In this document: positions 34,816 through 43,330 of the stretch, piece after piece
Layout of the letters: each line of letters opens with the position of its first letter
Numbering within the stretch: position 1 is the first letter of the stretch
DNA from: Tubiluchus corallicola
Lineage: Eukaryota > Priapulida > Priapulimorpha > Priapulimorphida > Tubiluchidae
Direction of reading: 5' to 3'
DNA length: 57,997 nucleotides
NCBI GenBank assembly: GCA_030141605.1
Contig: JAQGDQ010002416.1
Coordinates: forward strand, 1-57,997
The notes under the pieces: model-generated
Told to the model about the DNA's origin: nothing
Seen by the model: only the letters and a program-made list of their open reading frames with translations
The model's database searches: none
Made by a program: the position numbers and the translations under genes

Positions 34816-35691
34816 ATGCTAAGTAAAAAGTATATTTGTTTCAATGGGGACTATTTACCTGTAAATGAGCCTTTAATATGCACAAAAAACAGAGCTTTTA
34901 GATATGGTGATGCTATCTTTGAAACAATGTTTGCCACAGGAAGTTGTGTAATGTTTTTTGAGGAGCATTTCAAACGTTTACAAAGAGGAATAGAAATATT
35001 AAAATTGGAAAAAGACGAAAACTTCACACGAGAAAAAATATCAAGTTATATAAATAGACTATTTTACAGAAATCGTTATTTTCAAGGCACAAAAGTGCGT
35101 CTTACTGTATTTCGCAAAGATGGAGGAACATACAATCCTACAAGCAATAAACTACAGTATATAATTGAAATGGAACCATTGGAAAACGATAAATACACAT
35201 TGAACTCTAAGGGCTTAAAAACAGGGATTTTTGAAGAAGTTAAAAAACCTCTTAATGTTATTTCTACTATAAAATCAGCAAACTCTTTACTCTTTGTTTT
35301 AGCCTCTTTGTATCAACAAGATAAAGGCTGGGATGAATGTTTAATTCTTAACGAACTGGGCGAAATATGTGAAACAACCTTTTCCAATATTTTTATAGTA
35401 AAAGAAGGAACTGTAATCACTCCAAGCCTTGATAGTTACTGTCTCTCAGGAATAATGAGAAAGCAAGCAATAAACATTTTAACAAATTTAGACTATGTAG
35501 TATACGAAGATGGCAAGCTAACTATAAACGACATAAAAAATGTGGATGAAATTTTTCTGACAAATGCTATGGGAATACGCTGGGTACAATGGTTCAACAA
35601 TAAACCTTACATAAACAATGTATCTAAAAAAGTTGTAGCCGCATTGAATAAAATGATACAACCAGAAAATGAAAAACAACCTAATAGCTGA
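34816..35691 (+). CDS. Class IV aminotransferase (branched-chain aminotransferase / ADC lyase type)
   Basis: PLP-dependent fold-type IV enzyme, about 291 residues. Signatures: CFNGDYLPVNEPLI, RAFRYGDAIFETM, catalytic Lys in ISTIKSANSLLFVLA, then CLILNELGEICETTFSNIF and the PLP-phosphate loop near SGIMRKQAI. The family includes branched-chain aminotransferase, D-amino-acid aminotransferase and 4-amino-4-deoxychorismate lyase; sequence alone does not decide here, though the short length fits the lyase-like group. ATG 34816 is preferred to the TTG at 34801. It is divergent from tRNA-Phe. Confidence 0.9.
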   Translation: MLSKKYICFNGDYLPVNEPLICTKNRAFRYGDAIFETMFATGSCVMFFEEHFKRLQRGIEILKLEKDENFTREKISSYINRLFYRNRYFQGTKVRLTVFRKDGGTYNPTSNKLQYIIEMEPLENDKYTLNSKGLKTGIFEEVKKPLNVISTIKSANSLLFVLASLYQQDKGWDECLILNELGEICETTFSNIFIVKEGTVITPSLDSYCLSGIMRKQAINILTNLDYVVYEDGKLTINDIKNVDEIFLTNAMGIRWVQWFNNKPYINNVSKKVVAALNKMIQPENEKQPNS

Positions 35692-35819
35692 AAATTAAGA
35701 AAACTACTTTCACTAATTAAAAATTCTGCAAAGCAGAAAGACCGCCCTTAAAGGGTTTTGATAGAAAAACAAGAACATAAAGAATTGTAGTACTTTTTGA
35801 AAATGTAAGAAAAACACCA

Positions 35820-36536
35820 GTGGCTGAAACAATAGAAGTTCAAAATATAGGAAAAGTAAAGCTCAAAAAAAGCCGTAAAGCTAAATACTTGCGTATAAGC
35901 GTTGCTCCCATAGATGGAGTAAGGGTAACTTTTCCTTTTTATTGCACAGAAAAAGAAGTCTTAAAATTTTTATATGCTAAAAAAGACTGGGTAATAAAGA
36001 ACTTGCAAAAAGCTCAAATGCAAGAGAAAAAGCTCACTATATTCACCCCGCAGACCTCTTTTGCCACTCGCAAGCATCAACTTAGAATATGTATTACTAA
36101 TATTGCTAAACTACAATGTAAAATTACAGTAGATACTATCAATGTTTCGATTCCTCAATCTTTAAATGTAGAAGAACAAACAGTCCAAAGTTTCATACGT
36201 AAAGCCATAGAAGAAACCTTACGCATAGAAGCTAAGGAGTATTTACCACACCGTACACAGCAGCTGGCAAAAATGCATAATTTCACTTATAAAGCTTTAA
36301 AAGTAAGAAATGCTACAAGCCGTTGGGGAAGTTGTAGTTATCAAAATAGTATCAACCTTAATCTACATTTGATGCAATTGCCAGATCATCTTATAGACTA
36401 TGTGATATTACACGAACTTTGCCACACTGTACATAAAAACCACAGCAAAGAGTTTTGGGATTTATTGCATCAAGTATCAGGTAAAGCTAAACAATTGAAC
36501 AAAGAACTCAAAACATACAGAATAAAAATTTATTGA
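35820..36536 (+). CDS. YgjP-like metallopeptidase (M48-type, DUF45)
   Basis: 238 residues. Zinc-binding motif ILHELCHTVHKNHSKEFW: HExxH-like HELCH plus the NHS/FW extension typical of YgjP proteins. The conserved VRNATSRWGSCSYQNSINLN block precedes it. The start appears to be GTG at 35820, since the nearby upstream ATG is followed directly by a stop. YgjP-like genes often accompany type I restriction operons; here it lies about 4.5 kb beyond hsdR on the same strand, past the tRNA. No signal peptide; substrate unknown. Confidence 0.9.
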   Translation: MAETIEVQNIGKVKLKKSRKAKYLRISVAPIDGVRVTFPFYCTEKEVLKFLYAKKDWVIKNLQKAQMQEKKLTIFTPQTSFATRKHQLRICITNIAKLQCKITVDTINVSIPQSLNVEEQTVQSFIRKAIEETLRIEAKEYLPHRTQQLAKMHNFTYKALKVRNATSRWGSCSYQNSINLNLHLMQLPDHLIDYVILHELCHTVHKNHSKEFWDLLHQVSGKAKQLNKELKTYRIKIY

Positions 36537-36581
36537 TTTTTAGCTCTGCCACTATTTTATTGCCAAAAGTAACTACCTACC

Positions 36582-37748
36582 TTACATATCTACCTGCTTC
36601 ACAGCCCTTGTTCCATAAAAAGACACAAACAAAAAGTATATAGCACATATGGTTAATACATAAATAGCAGCAACACTACCCCAAAGTGTTGAGGCTTGTC
36701 CTATTATTGGGGGAATAATAGCCCCCCCGCAAATAGACAACACAACCAAACTGGACAATTCATTGACATACTGAGGATAGCGCTTAACAACTAATGCAAA
36801 TGCTAAGGGAAATATATTAGAAAAACCAACACCCGCAACGAATATCATTATTCTCGAAATATTCAAGTTATGGGTAAAGATTAAACCTGCCAAACCTATT
36901 AATGTAACAATATTAGAAATAATTAAAAACCTTTTAGGTGAGATGATACGCAAAAATATACCTCCAAACAACCTTCCAATAATCAACGCTCCGAAATAAA
37001 TACTGATATACGAACTTGCTGTGTCAATATCTATTTTAAACCTCATTTTCAAGAAATGTGCAATGTTTGTATTAATACCTACATCAAATCCCACCATTAG
37101 AAATGTGCCTAAAATCATAATAGCAATAAATGGTTTTTTCAATAGGCTAATGATACTTAGGAAAGTAGCACGTTCCTTTTTCGTCTCGCTTTCTTCTATC
37201 CTTATACTTGCTAACCATACAATGGCGATAACAGATATTATTGCATAAATAGGAAAAATAAGCTTCCAATTATCAAAATAAATAGCCAGCCTTGTAGCAA
37301 TAATAGGTCCTAACATTGAGGCAATTGCCTTTACAAATTGCCCCAAACTTAAATTGGCTTCCTTATTACTTTCCGAAGAAACATCCAACAACAAAGGATT
37401 AGCTGAAACTTGTATTATAGTGTTTCCAATACCTAAAATGGCAAAACCTATAAACACCATAGCCAAAGAATAACTAATAATAGGTAAAGCTACTCCTAAT
37501 GCCGTTAGTCCTATGCCAATATTTAATGCCAACTGTTTGCCCTTTTTATCTTGAAATATTCCAGTTGGAATAGAAATAAGAGCAAACCAAACAAATACCA
37601 TACTAGGTAACAGTTGAGCTGCAGCATTAGAAAGTTGAAAATCTCTTTGAATATATTCTTTTGCCACTCCAATCACATCAACAAATCCCATAACATAAAA
37701 CGACATTAAAACGGGAAATAAGTACTTTAAGGACTGTTTGTTTTTCAT
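36582..37748 (-). CDS. MFS sugar transporter (FucP/NagP-like)
   Basis: Inner-membrane sugar permease, 388 residues and 12 predicted helices. MFS signature IPTGIFQDKKGKQLALN lies in the first cytoplasmic loop; later QVSANPLLLDVS and LSLGQFVKAIASMLGP are typical of the Bacteroidota sugar:H+ symporters. It is the last gene of the mannan locus and convergent with the peptidase gene. It probably imports mannose or mannobiose. It is a clear paralogue of the transporter at 52360-53541. Confidence 0.9.
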   Translation of the reverse strand: MKNKQSLKYLFPVLMSFYVMGFVDVIGVAKEYIQRDFQLSNAAAQLLPSMVFVWFALISIPTGIFQDKKGKQLALNIGIGLTALGVALPIISYSLAMVFIGFAILGIGNTIIQVSANPLLLDVSSESNKEANLSLGQFVKAIASMLGPIIATRLAIYFDNWKLIFPIYAIISVIAIVWLASIRIEESETKKERATFLSIISLLKKPFIAIMILGTFLMVGFDVGINTNIAHFLKMRFKIDIDTASSYISIYFGALIIGRLFGGIFLRIISPKRFLIISNIVTLIGLAGLIFTHNLNISRIMIFVAGVGFSNIFPLAFALVVKRYPQYVNELSSLVVLSICGGAIIPPIIGQASTLWGSVAAIYVLTICAIYFLFVSFYGTRAVKQVDM

Positions 37749-37815
37749 TTCTAAAAAATTTAATCGCTACTTTCTTAAATTAAGTGTTGTTGTTCAAACA
37801 ATGAACTTACTACTA

Positions 37816-38928
37816 CTATTTTAAAATTTTATCCATAGGCACTCTAAAAAAACGCGGTCTATATATTGTTGCATCTTCAAAAACTTCTGGCACTCTTAGC
37901 GAATTCACATTATAGCAAATCAACAACTGACCATTATCTATATATTGAGGGTGTGCCATAGTATTGTAAGTAAACACTGTATTGCTGTTATCCTGTTCTA
38001 CTGTTCTATATACCAATTGTTTATTCTCCCATTTTCCATAAGGTGTATCAGAAGTAAACGTATATATCTCTGGTTCGCCAATACCTCTTTTTTGAGTTAG
38101 TAAAACATACTTACCTTTATGTTCAAATACTGTAAATTGCTCAGATACACTAACATCTAAGCCTTTCATTGGCTTGGTATCTGCTGCATTTTCAGACCAG
38201 CCATCACCTGTGTAGAATTCAAAATCGGTTAGGTAATTCTTCTTATCATCCACTTTGGCTCTAATAACGTGTGCCTTTGCTACTCCACCTGTGTGTGTCC
38301 CCTCATCTACCCTTGTTCCATAGATATAAACATAAGTACCATCCTCTAAGACTGCGTGTCCATTATGCACATTATTTTCATCGGTATATGGAAATTTTTC
38401 TTGTGAAATAATCTCGAAGTTAGGCAGCTTAAAACGTAAATAATCTGTTCCTATAAACTTAAATCCCCATTGCTCATCTTCTTTATTAGGCCAATGAAAT
38501 TTAGACATAAAAAGATGTAGAATGTTGTTTTTCACAAAACCGTGTCCGGGCCAATACCAGCTACCTGTTTCTTCTTCGTCTTCGGTTTTCACAAATGTTT
38601 CTGGTTCATCGTAAGTGCCTTGATAAAGAGGTGTTACAAACTTAGTATCCTCGCTTACTACAATAAACGTATTATTTATCATAACAGTAGAAGTATCTCG
38701 TTGTTCATCTGTTATTTCTCCTAAGAAAGAATCGCCCATAAGAAAAACAGAGCGTCCATCGGGCAAGGCAATAGAAATACCTCCATCTGCTCCTGTTACT
38801 CCATTAGAATTTGGAGAAAATAGTTGAGTGAAATGTTTATCAAACACTGCCTCACTCTCTTTTTTCGCTTCACAAGCTATAAGAAAAAAACATATTGCTA
38901 CCACATAAAACATTAGATAATTTTTCAT
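37816..38928 (-). CDS. Secreted lipoprotein, DUF4185/DUF5005-like propeller
   Basis: 370 residues. Lipoprotein signal (FFLIACEAKK) and a repeated beta-propeller look: NGVTGADGGISIALPDGRSV, FLMGDSFLG, SWYWPGHGFVKNNILHLFMS, YIYGTRVDEG, GEPEIYTFTSDTPYGKW. The GDS and DG patterns match the DUF4185/DUF5005 superfamily; some DUF4185 members (GH183) are known D-arabinan hydrolases. Which member this is cannot be settled here. Surface location next to mannosidases suggests it acts on a side chain or unusual linkage of the target glycan. Confidence 0.6.
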   Translation of the reverse strand: MKNYLMFYVVAICFFLIACEAKKESEAVFDKHFTQLFSPNSNGVTGADGGISIALPDGRSVFLMGDSFLGEITDEQRDTSTVMINNTFIVVSEDTKFVTPLYQGTYDEPETFVKTEDEEETGSWYWPGHGFVKNNILHLFMSKFHWPNKEDEQWGFKFIGTDYLRFKLPNFEIISQEKFPYTDENNVHNGHAVLEDGTYVYIYGTRVDEGTHTGGVAKAHVIRAKVDDKKNYLTDFEFYTGDGWSENAADTKPMKGLDVSVSEQFTVFEHKGKYVLLTQKRGIGEPEIYTFTSDTPYGKWENKQLVYRTVEQDNSNTVFTYNTMAHPQYIDNGQLLICYNVNSLRVPEVFEDATIYRPRFFRVPMDKILK

Positions 38929-38961
38929 TTCTTATCATTTTTAGAATTAATACTTAAAATC

Positions 38962-40941
38962 TCAATTGTATTTCTTATCATCTGTTAGTCCCTTCCATTC
39001 GTCTGTTCTAAAAGGAACAACGGGCAAACTATTTTCATTATATAAATCTATTGTACCAGGATTCTTAGCCCAAGCATATCTTACCGCCACAGGGTTTTGC
39101 ACTTTATCACAGTAAACTTCTACCACATTATCACCTACTATCTTAGCCGATGCCCAATAGAATTTCTTATCCTCTCCTGCAATGGCAAAGCCTGATACAT
39201 AACCATATTTATTTGTTGTTATCAATTTACCTCCTGACTTTGTAAATTCTATTACAGCTTTTCCATTAGAAAAACTAACCTTGTCGTACAATGTGTTTTG
39301 AGCAATGTTGCTTTTACCATAGGTTGTTCTCAATGCTTCTAAACACAACCTACGCCCTACTTCTTGTTTATTCTTAGGATGAATATCGTTTGCCTCCCCT
39401 ATGTCGATAGCCAAAGCCATACCCGTATACTGTTTTTTAGAAGTTAAGAACTGAGCCTCTCTCAACTCTGCCCAATCACTATTTTGTGGCTTGTTGTCCT
39501 CTTTGCCATAGTTGGCTAACTGAACAAAGAGAAACGGAAGTTCAGGCTGCACAAACTTACTACGCCAATCATCTATCAATGCAGGAAACAAAGAACGGTA
39601 TTCGTATCCCCTACTTGCATTAGATTCGCCCTGATACCAAATTACTCCTTTGATAGAAAAATCCAACATTGGATGAATCATCGCATTATAAAGCACATTA
39701 GGAGAAATATATGGACTAATATTTACAATTTTAGGCTGTGGAAATTTTTTGGAGTTGATTTTTAGCCCTGCTTTGATTTTCCAATCTCCTTCAAGTGTAT
39801 TTGTTACCCAAAGTGGATGAAAATTTAAACCACCCTTTCCCTCTACATTAAAAACTCTTATAACAAGAAGGTTGTCTTTTGGCTTCAAATCCTTGGTAGG
39901 CACAAAATAATGTCTCCAATTCTTGTCGCCATAAGTTTCTCCTACCTTTATACCATTTACCCACGTAATATCGTAATCTTTTATCAAGTTCAAGTCTATC
40001 GTATACATATCTTGGCTGTACCCCTCAGGTAGGTCAAAAGTAGTACAAAACCACACAGCGCCATCAAAATCATCCAAACCAACATTTGCATCCTCCCAAT
40101 AATTCGGAAGTTCTATTTTCTCCCAATCAGAAAAATCTGTCGACGGCAAATACCACTTTTCTTTTATTCCTTTTCCCTTCAAATAATGCTTTGGTTTCCA
40201 TTCTTTTTTATAGGTTTCGAAATCCTTATTAATTTCCTCAAAAGACCTATAATCTTCTTCTATACTTGCAACAGCATTGTTGAACTGCGAAAATCTTTTA
40301 AGAGTTTCCAAGCTCATCCAAGGCTCTATAGCAGAGCCACTCCAATTAGCACTTATCAGTCCTATTGGCACATTCAAACTATCTTGTAAGTTTCTTGCAA
40401 AGAAGTAGCCTACTGCCGAAAGTGGTATAACATTTTCATTCACGGCTATTTTCCACTCACCGCTTTTATAATCGTTTCGTGGTATTCCATCCACTTCATT
40501 CTGCACATAAAAATACCGAATGTTGCTATTATTAGCAGCCTTGCTAACTTTCTCTTTGTATGGAAAATGTCCTATTGTATATTCCATATTAGATTGCCCG
40601 CCACATATCCACACATCACCAAATGTAATATTTCGAAATGCAACCACTTCATTACCCATACTTATTTTCATCGTATAGTTCCCTCCTGCTGCTTTTGAAG
40701 GTAAGGTTATTTCCCAATCAGAGTTTTTGGCTACTTGGGTAGTATAATTCTTGCCATCAAATAGTAATTTTACCTCTTCGTCGGGTACACCCCAACCCCA
40801 CACTTTTACAATTCTATCCCTTTGCAATATCATATTATCTGAAAAAAGCTGATGCACTTTAAGCTGTGCCATCGCTTCATTAGCAAACAAACAAAGAGAA
40901 AAAAAGAACAACAAAATCAACACATTACATTTTCTTTTCAT
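38962..40941 (-). CDS. Sialate O-acetylesterase-like carbohydrate esterase
   Basis: 659 residues with a Sec signal peptide (ending NEAMAQ). SGNH hydrolase blocks: WICGGQSNMEY carries the nucleophile Ser, VIWYQGESNASRGYEY the oxyanion region, and DIHPKNK the Asp-His pair. A galactose-binding-like domain is inserted in the middle (about 215-380, GAVWFCTTFDLPEGY), as in the family. It should remove acetyl groups from sugars in the periplasm. In this locus the substrate is probably an acetylated mannan or a decorated N-glycan rather than sialic acid, as no sialidase is present. 11 bp after the GH92 gene. Confidence 0.88.
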   Translation of the reverse strand: MKRKCNVLILLFFFSLCLFANEAMAQLKVHQLFSDNMILQRDRIVKVWGWGVPDEEVKLLFDGKNYTTQVAKNSDWEITLPSKAAGGNYTMKISMGNEVVAFRNITFGDVWICGGQSNMEYTIGHFPYKEKVSKAANNSNIRYFYVQNEVDGIPRNDYKSGEWKIAVNENVIPLSAVGYFFARNLQDSLNVPIGLISANWSGSAIEPWMSLETLKRFSQFNNAVASIEEDYRSFEEINKDFETYKKEWKPKHYLKGKGIKEKWYLPSTDFSDWEKIELPNYWEDANVGLDDFDGAVWFCTTFDLPEGYSQDMYTIDLNLIKDYDITWVNGIKVGETYGDKNWRHYFVPTKDLKPKDNLLVIRVFNVEGKGGLNFHPLWVTNTLEGDWKIKAGLKINSKKFPQPKIVNISPYISPNVLYNAMIHPMLDFSIKGVIWYQGESNASRGYEYRSLFPALIDDWRSKFVQPELPFLFVQLANYGKEDNKPQNSDWAELREAQFLTSKKQYTGMALAIDIGEANDIHPKNKQEVGRRLCLEALRTTYGKSNIAQNTLYDKVSFSNGKAVIEFTKSGGKLITTNKYGYVSGFAIAGEDKKFYWASAKIVGDNVVEVYCDKVQNPVAVRYAWAKNPGTIDLYNENSLPVVPFRTDEWKGLTDDKKYN

Positions 40942-40952
40942 AGCTTTTATTT

Positions 40953-43310
40953 TTAATTCATAAAGGAAGGAGGAGCATCCTTATCGGCACTGCCCCATTT
41001 TTTATTAGGTTTGTCTCCCATAATCAATTCCAACTTTCCTCCACCAACAACATCTGTATGATAAAGCCAAGGTTTTGATAACTCCTTACCATTTAATTTG
41101 GCCGACTGTATATATCTATTGTCTTTGGAGTTGTTTTTCGTCTCTATTACAAATTGTTTTCCACTGTAATAATTGTTGTCCAACTGTATCGTTACCCTGT
41201 CAAATATAGGACTTCCAATCTCCCATATAGGTGTAACAGAAGCTCCTCCGTTCATTTGAAATAAGCCAATAGAACTCATTACAAACCAAGCTCCCATTTG
41301 CCCTTGATCTTCATCACCGGGCCATCCATCAATAGGGCCTGCACCATAAAATTCATACATAATTTCGCGTACCCATTTTTGTGTAAGCCAAGGCTTTCCT
41401 GCATAATTAAAAAGATACGCTGCCTGCATATTAGGCTGGTTGCCGTGATTGACAGGTAACACGCCAACAGAGTGTAAGCTTTCGGAAAAATCTACCCCTT
41501 CCGAATTAAACTTCCAAGGAGCGGACTGTTCAAAACCTTTATTTAAACGATGATTGAAAGTTTCTTTGCCTAAGAAATCAACAATATATTTTACATTATG
41601 TGGTACAAACCACGTATATTGCCACGCATTGCCCTCCACATAGCCTGCACCCAAAAACGTACTGCAACAAAGAGAATCAAAAGGCTCAACCCAACTACCA
41701 TCTTCATACCTCATTCTTACATATTTTACGGAAGGGTCAAATACATTCTCATAATTTTGAGAACGCTTCATAAAATATTTAAACTCTTTTTTCTTTCCCA
41801 GAGCTTTTGCAAACTGTGCCACACACCAATCGTCATAAGCAAATTCTAATGTGTTACTTACAGGCCCTCGCTCATTAGGTATATAGCCCAAATCCATATA
41901 AGCATCCAAAGCCCTATTTCCTGCATATCCTCCTGCATCGTGTGCCCTACCCGGCACCATTTGTTGATGATACATTGCCTCAAAGGCTTTCTCTGTGTCA
42001 AAATCTGTAATACCACTTTGATATGCTGCCACCATTAAGGGGATAGAATGAGAAGCAACCATTATTCCAGAGTATTCTATCCCCGTTGGACCCTTGGGCA
42101 ACCACCCTCCTTTATCATAAATCTCCAACAAAGACTTTACCCATTTCTTGCTAACATCAGGAGTAACTAAATTCCATAATTGATTTAAGTTCCAAAATGT
42201 ATTCCAAAAAGCATCTCCTCCATAAATAGGTTCATCTGGGTTGGGCATTTGTTGTTCTTTTTCCCACATATCTATGTACTTCCCGTTTACATCGCTCCAA
42301 ATAGTTCTTCCTACATAAGCCCTATACATATTGGTATAAAATTTTATTTTATCCTCTTCGTTGTTGGTTTCTATTTTTATTTTTGATAAAATATCGTTCC
42401 ACGTATTTTGAGATTCTTCTACCACAGCATCAAAATCCCAAGCAAATTTATTTGTCAATTCTTCATCCAAATTCAATCGTGCTTGTTCTATACTTACTAA
42501 CGATATTCCTACTTGCACCATAATAGGTTCATTTTGTTCTGTGTCATATTCCACCCAAAAGCCACAATCTTTATGTCCCCACCCTGCATAAAATTTAGAT
42601 ACGTCTTTTGTTATCTCATCTTTTATCCAGTAGTTGAAACTTCTAAAAGGTTTATTAAAGCGAATAAAAAAATGAACTGTATATTCGTTATAATTAGCCC
42701 CTCTCAAACTTTGCTGTATGCTATACCCTGCCAGTTCTGTATCAGATACTTTATCTACTTGTGCATTATAGAACTCAAAACTATATTCAGTATCAAATAC
42801 CAAGTCAAAAAGAACTCTTGCACTATCTGTCTTTGGAAATGTATAACGATGAAAACCTGCACGAGTAGTAGAGGTTAATTCTGCCTTAACATTGTAATCA
42901 TCCAGCAAAACAGAATAGTACCCAACCTTTGCTATTTCATTATCGTGATTAAATTTTGAGCGGTATCCATTCTGCGGTTTCTTTTCAGTTCCCGGCACTA
43001 TTTGCAACTCGCCTACTGTAGGCATAGTAGATAAACCCGCCATAGTCCAAGAATGTATATGACTAAATCCCGTTATATTATCAACCAAATATTCATAACC
43101 TGCTTTCCAGCCTCTCTCTCTATTATCTGGGCTTAATTTCACCATACCAAAGGGCATACTGGGACCCGGAAACAGCATCCAACGAGCATTACTTGTTCCT
43201 ATAAGAGGATCTACATAATCTACTGGTCTTTTATTTCCATTGGTTTGGCTATTAGCATATAAAGTTGTCAGAAATAGAACATTCAATAAAACCAATACGA
43301 CTCTTTTCAT
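40953..43310 (-). CDS. GH92 alpha-mannosidase (copy 1)
   Basis: Calcium-dependent inverting exo-alpha-mannosidase, about 785 residues after ATG 43310 (MKRVVLVLLNVLF, type I signal peptide). The frame stays open to 43364, but those residues are not signal-like. N-terminal YVDPLIGTSNARWMLFPGPSMPFGM; catalytic region with the acid Glu in YVEGNAWQYTWFVP and the Asp pair in WPGDEDQGQMGAWFVMSSIG. GH92 enzymes trim alpha-1,2/1,3/1,4/1,6 mannose from N-glycans and yeast mannan; linkage is not predictable here. 20 bp after the isomerase-like gene. Confidence 0.96.
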   Translation of the reverse strand: MKRVVLVLLNVLFLTTLYANSQTNGNKRPVDYVDPLIGTSNARWMLFPGPSMPFGMVKLSPDNRERGWKAGYEYLVDNITGFSHIHSWTMAGLSTMPTVGELQIVPGTEKKPQNGYRSKFNHDNEIAKVGYYSVLLDDYNVKAELTSTTRAGFHRYTFPKTDSARVLFDLVFDTEYSFEFYNAQVDKVSDTELAGYSIQQSLRGANYNEYTVHFFIRFNKPFRSFNYWIKDEITKDVSKFYAGWGHKDCGFWVEYDTEQNEPIMVQVGISLVSIEQARLNLDEELTNKFAWDFDAVVEESQNTWNDILSKIKIETNNEEDKIKFYTNMYRAYVGRTIWSDVNGKYIDMWEKEQQMPNPDEPIYGGDAFWNTFWNLNQLWNLVTPDVSKKWVKSLLEIYDKGGWLPKGPTGIEYSGIMVASHSIPLMVAAYQSGITDFDTEKAFEAMYHQQMVPGRAHDAGGYAGNRALDAYMDLGYIPNERGPVSNTLEFAYDDWCVAQFAKALGKKKEFKYFMKRSQNYENVFDPSVKYVRMRYEDGSWVEPFDSLCCSTFLGAGYVEGNAWQYTWFVPHNVKYIVDFLGKETFNHRLNKGFEQSAPWKFNSEGVDFSESLHSVGVLPVNHGNQPNMQAAYLFNYAGKPWLTQKWVREIMYEFYGAGPIDGWPGDEDQGQMGAWFVMSSIGLFQMNGGASVTPIWEIGSPIFDRVTIQLDNNYYSGKQFVIETKNNSKDNRYIQSAKLNGKELSKPWLYHTDVVGGGKLELIMGDKPNKKWGSADKDAPPSFMN

Positions 43311-43330
43311 CACTTTATTTATTTTAAAGT

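Noticed and set aside
35724-35738. Hairpin TTCTGC-AAA-GCAGAA after the aminotransferase gene
   Set aside because: Six pairs and no U-run; too weak to call a terminator.
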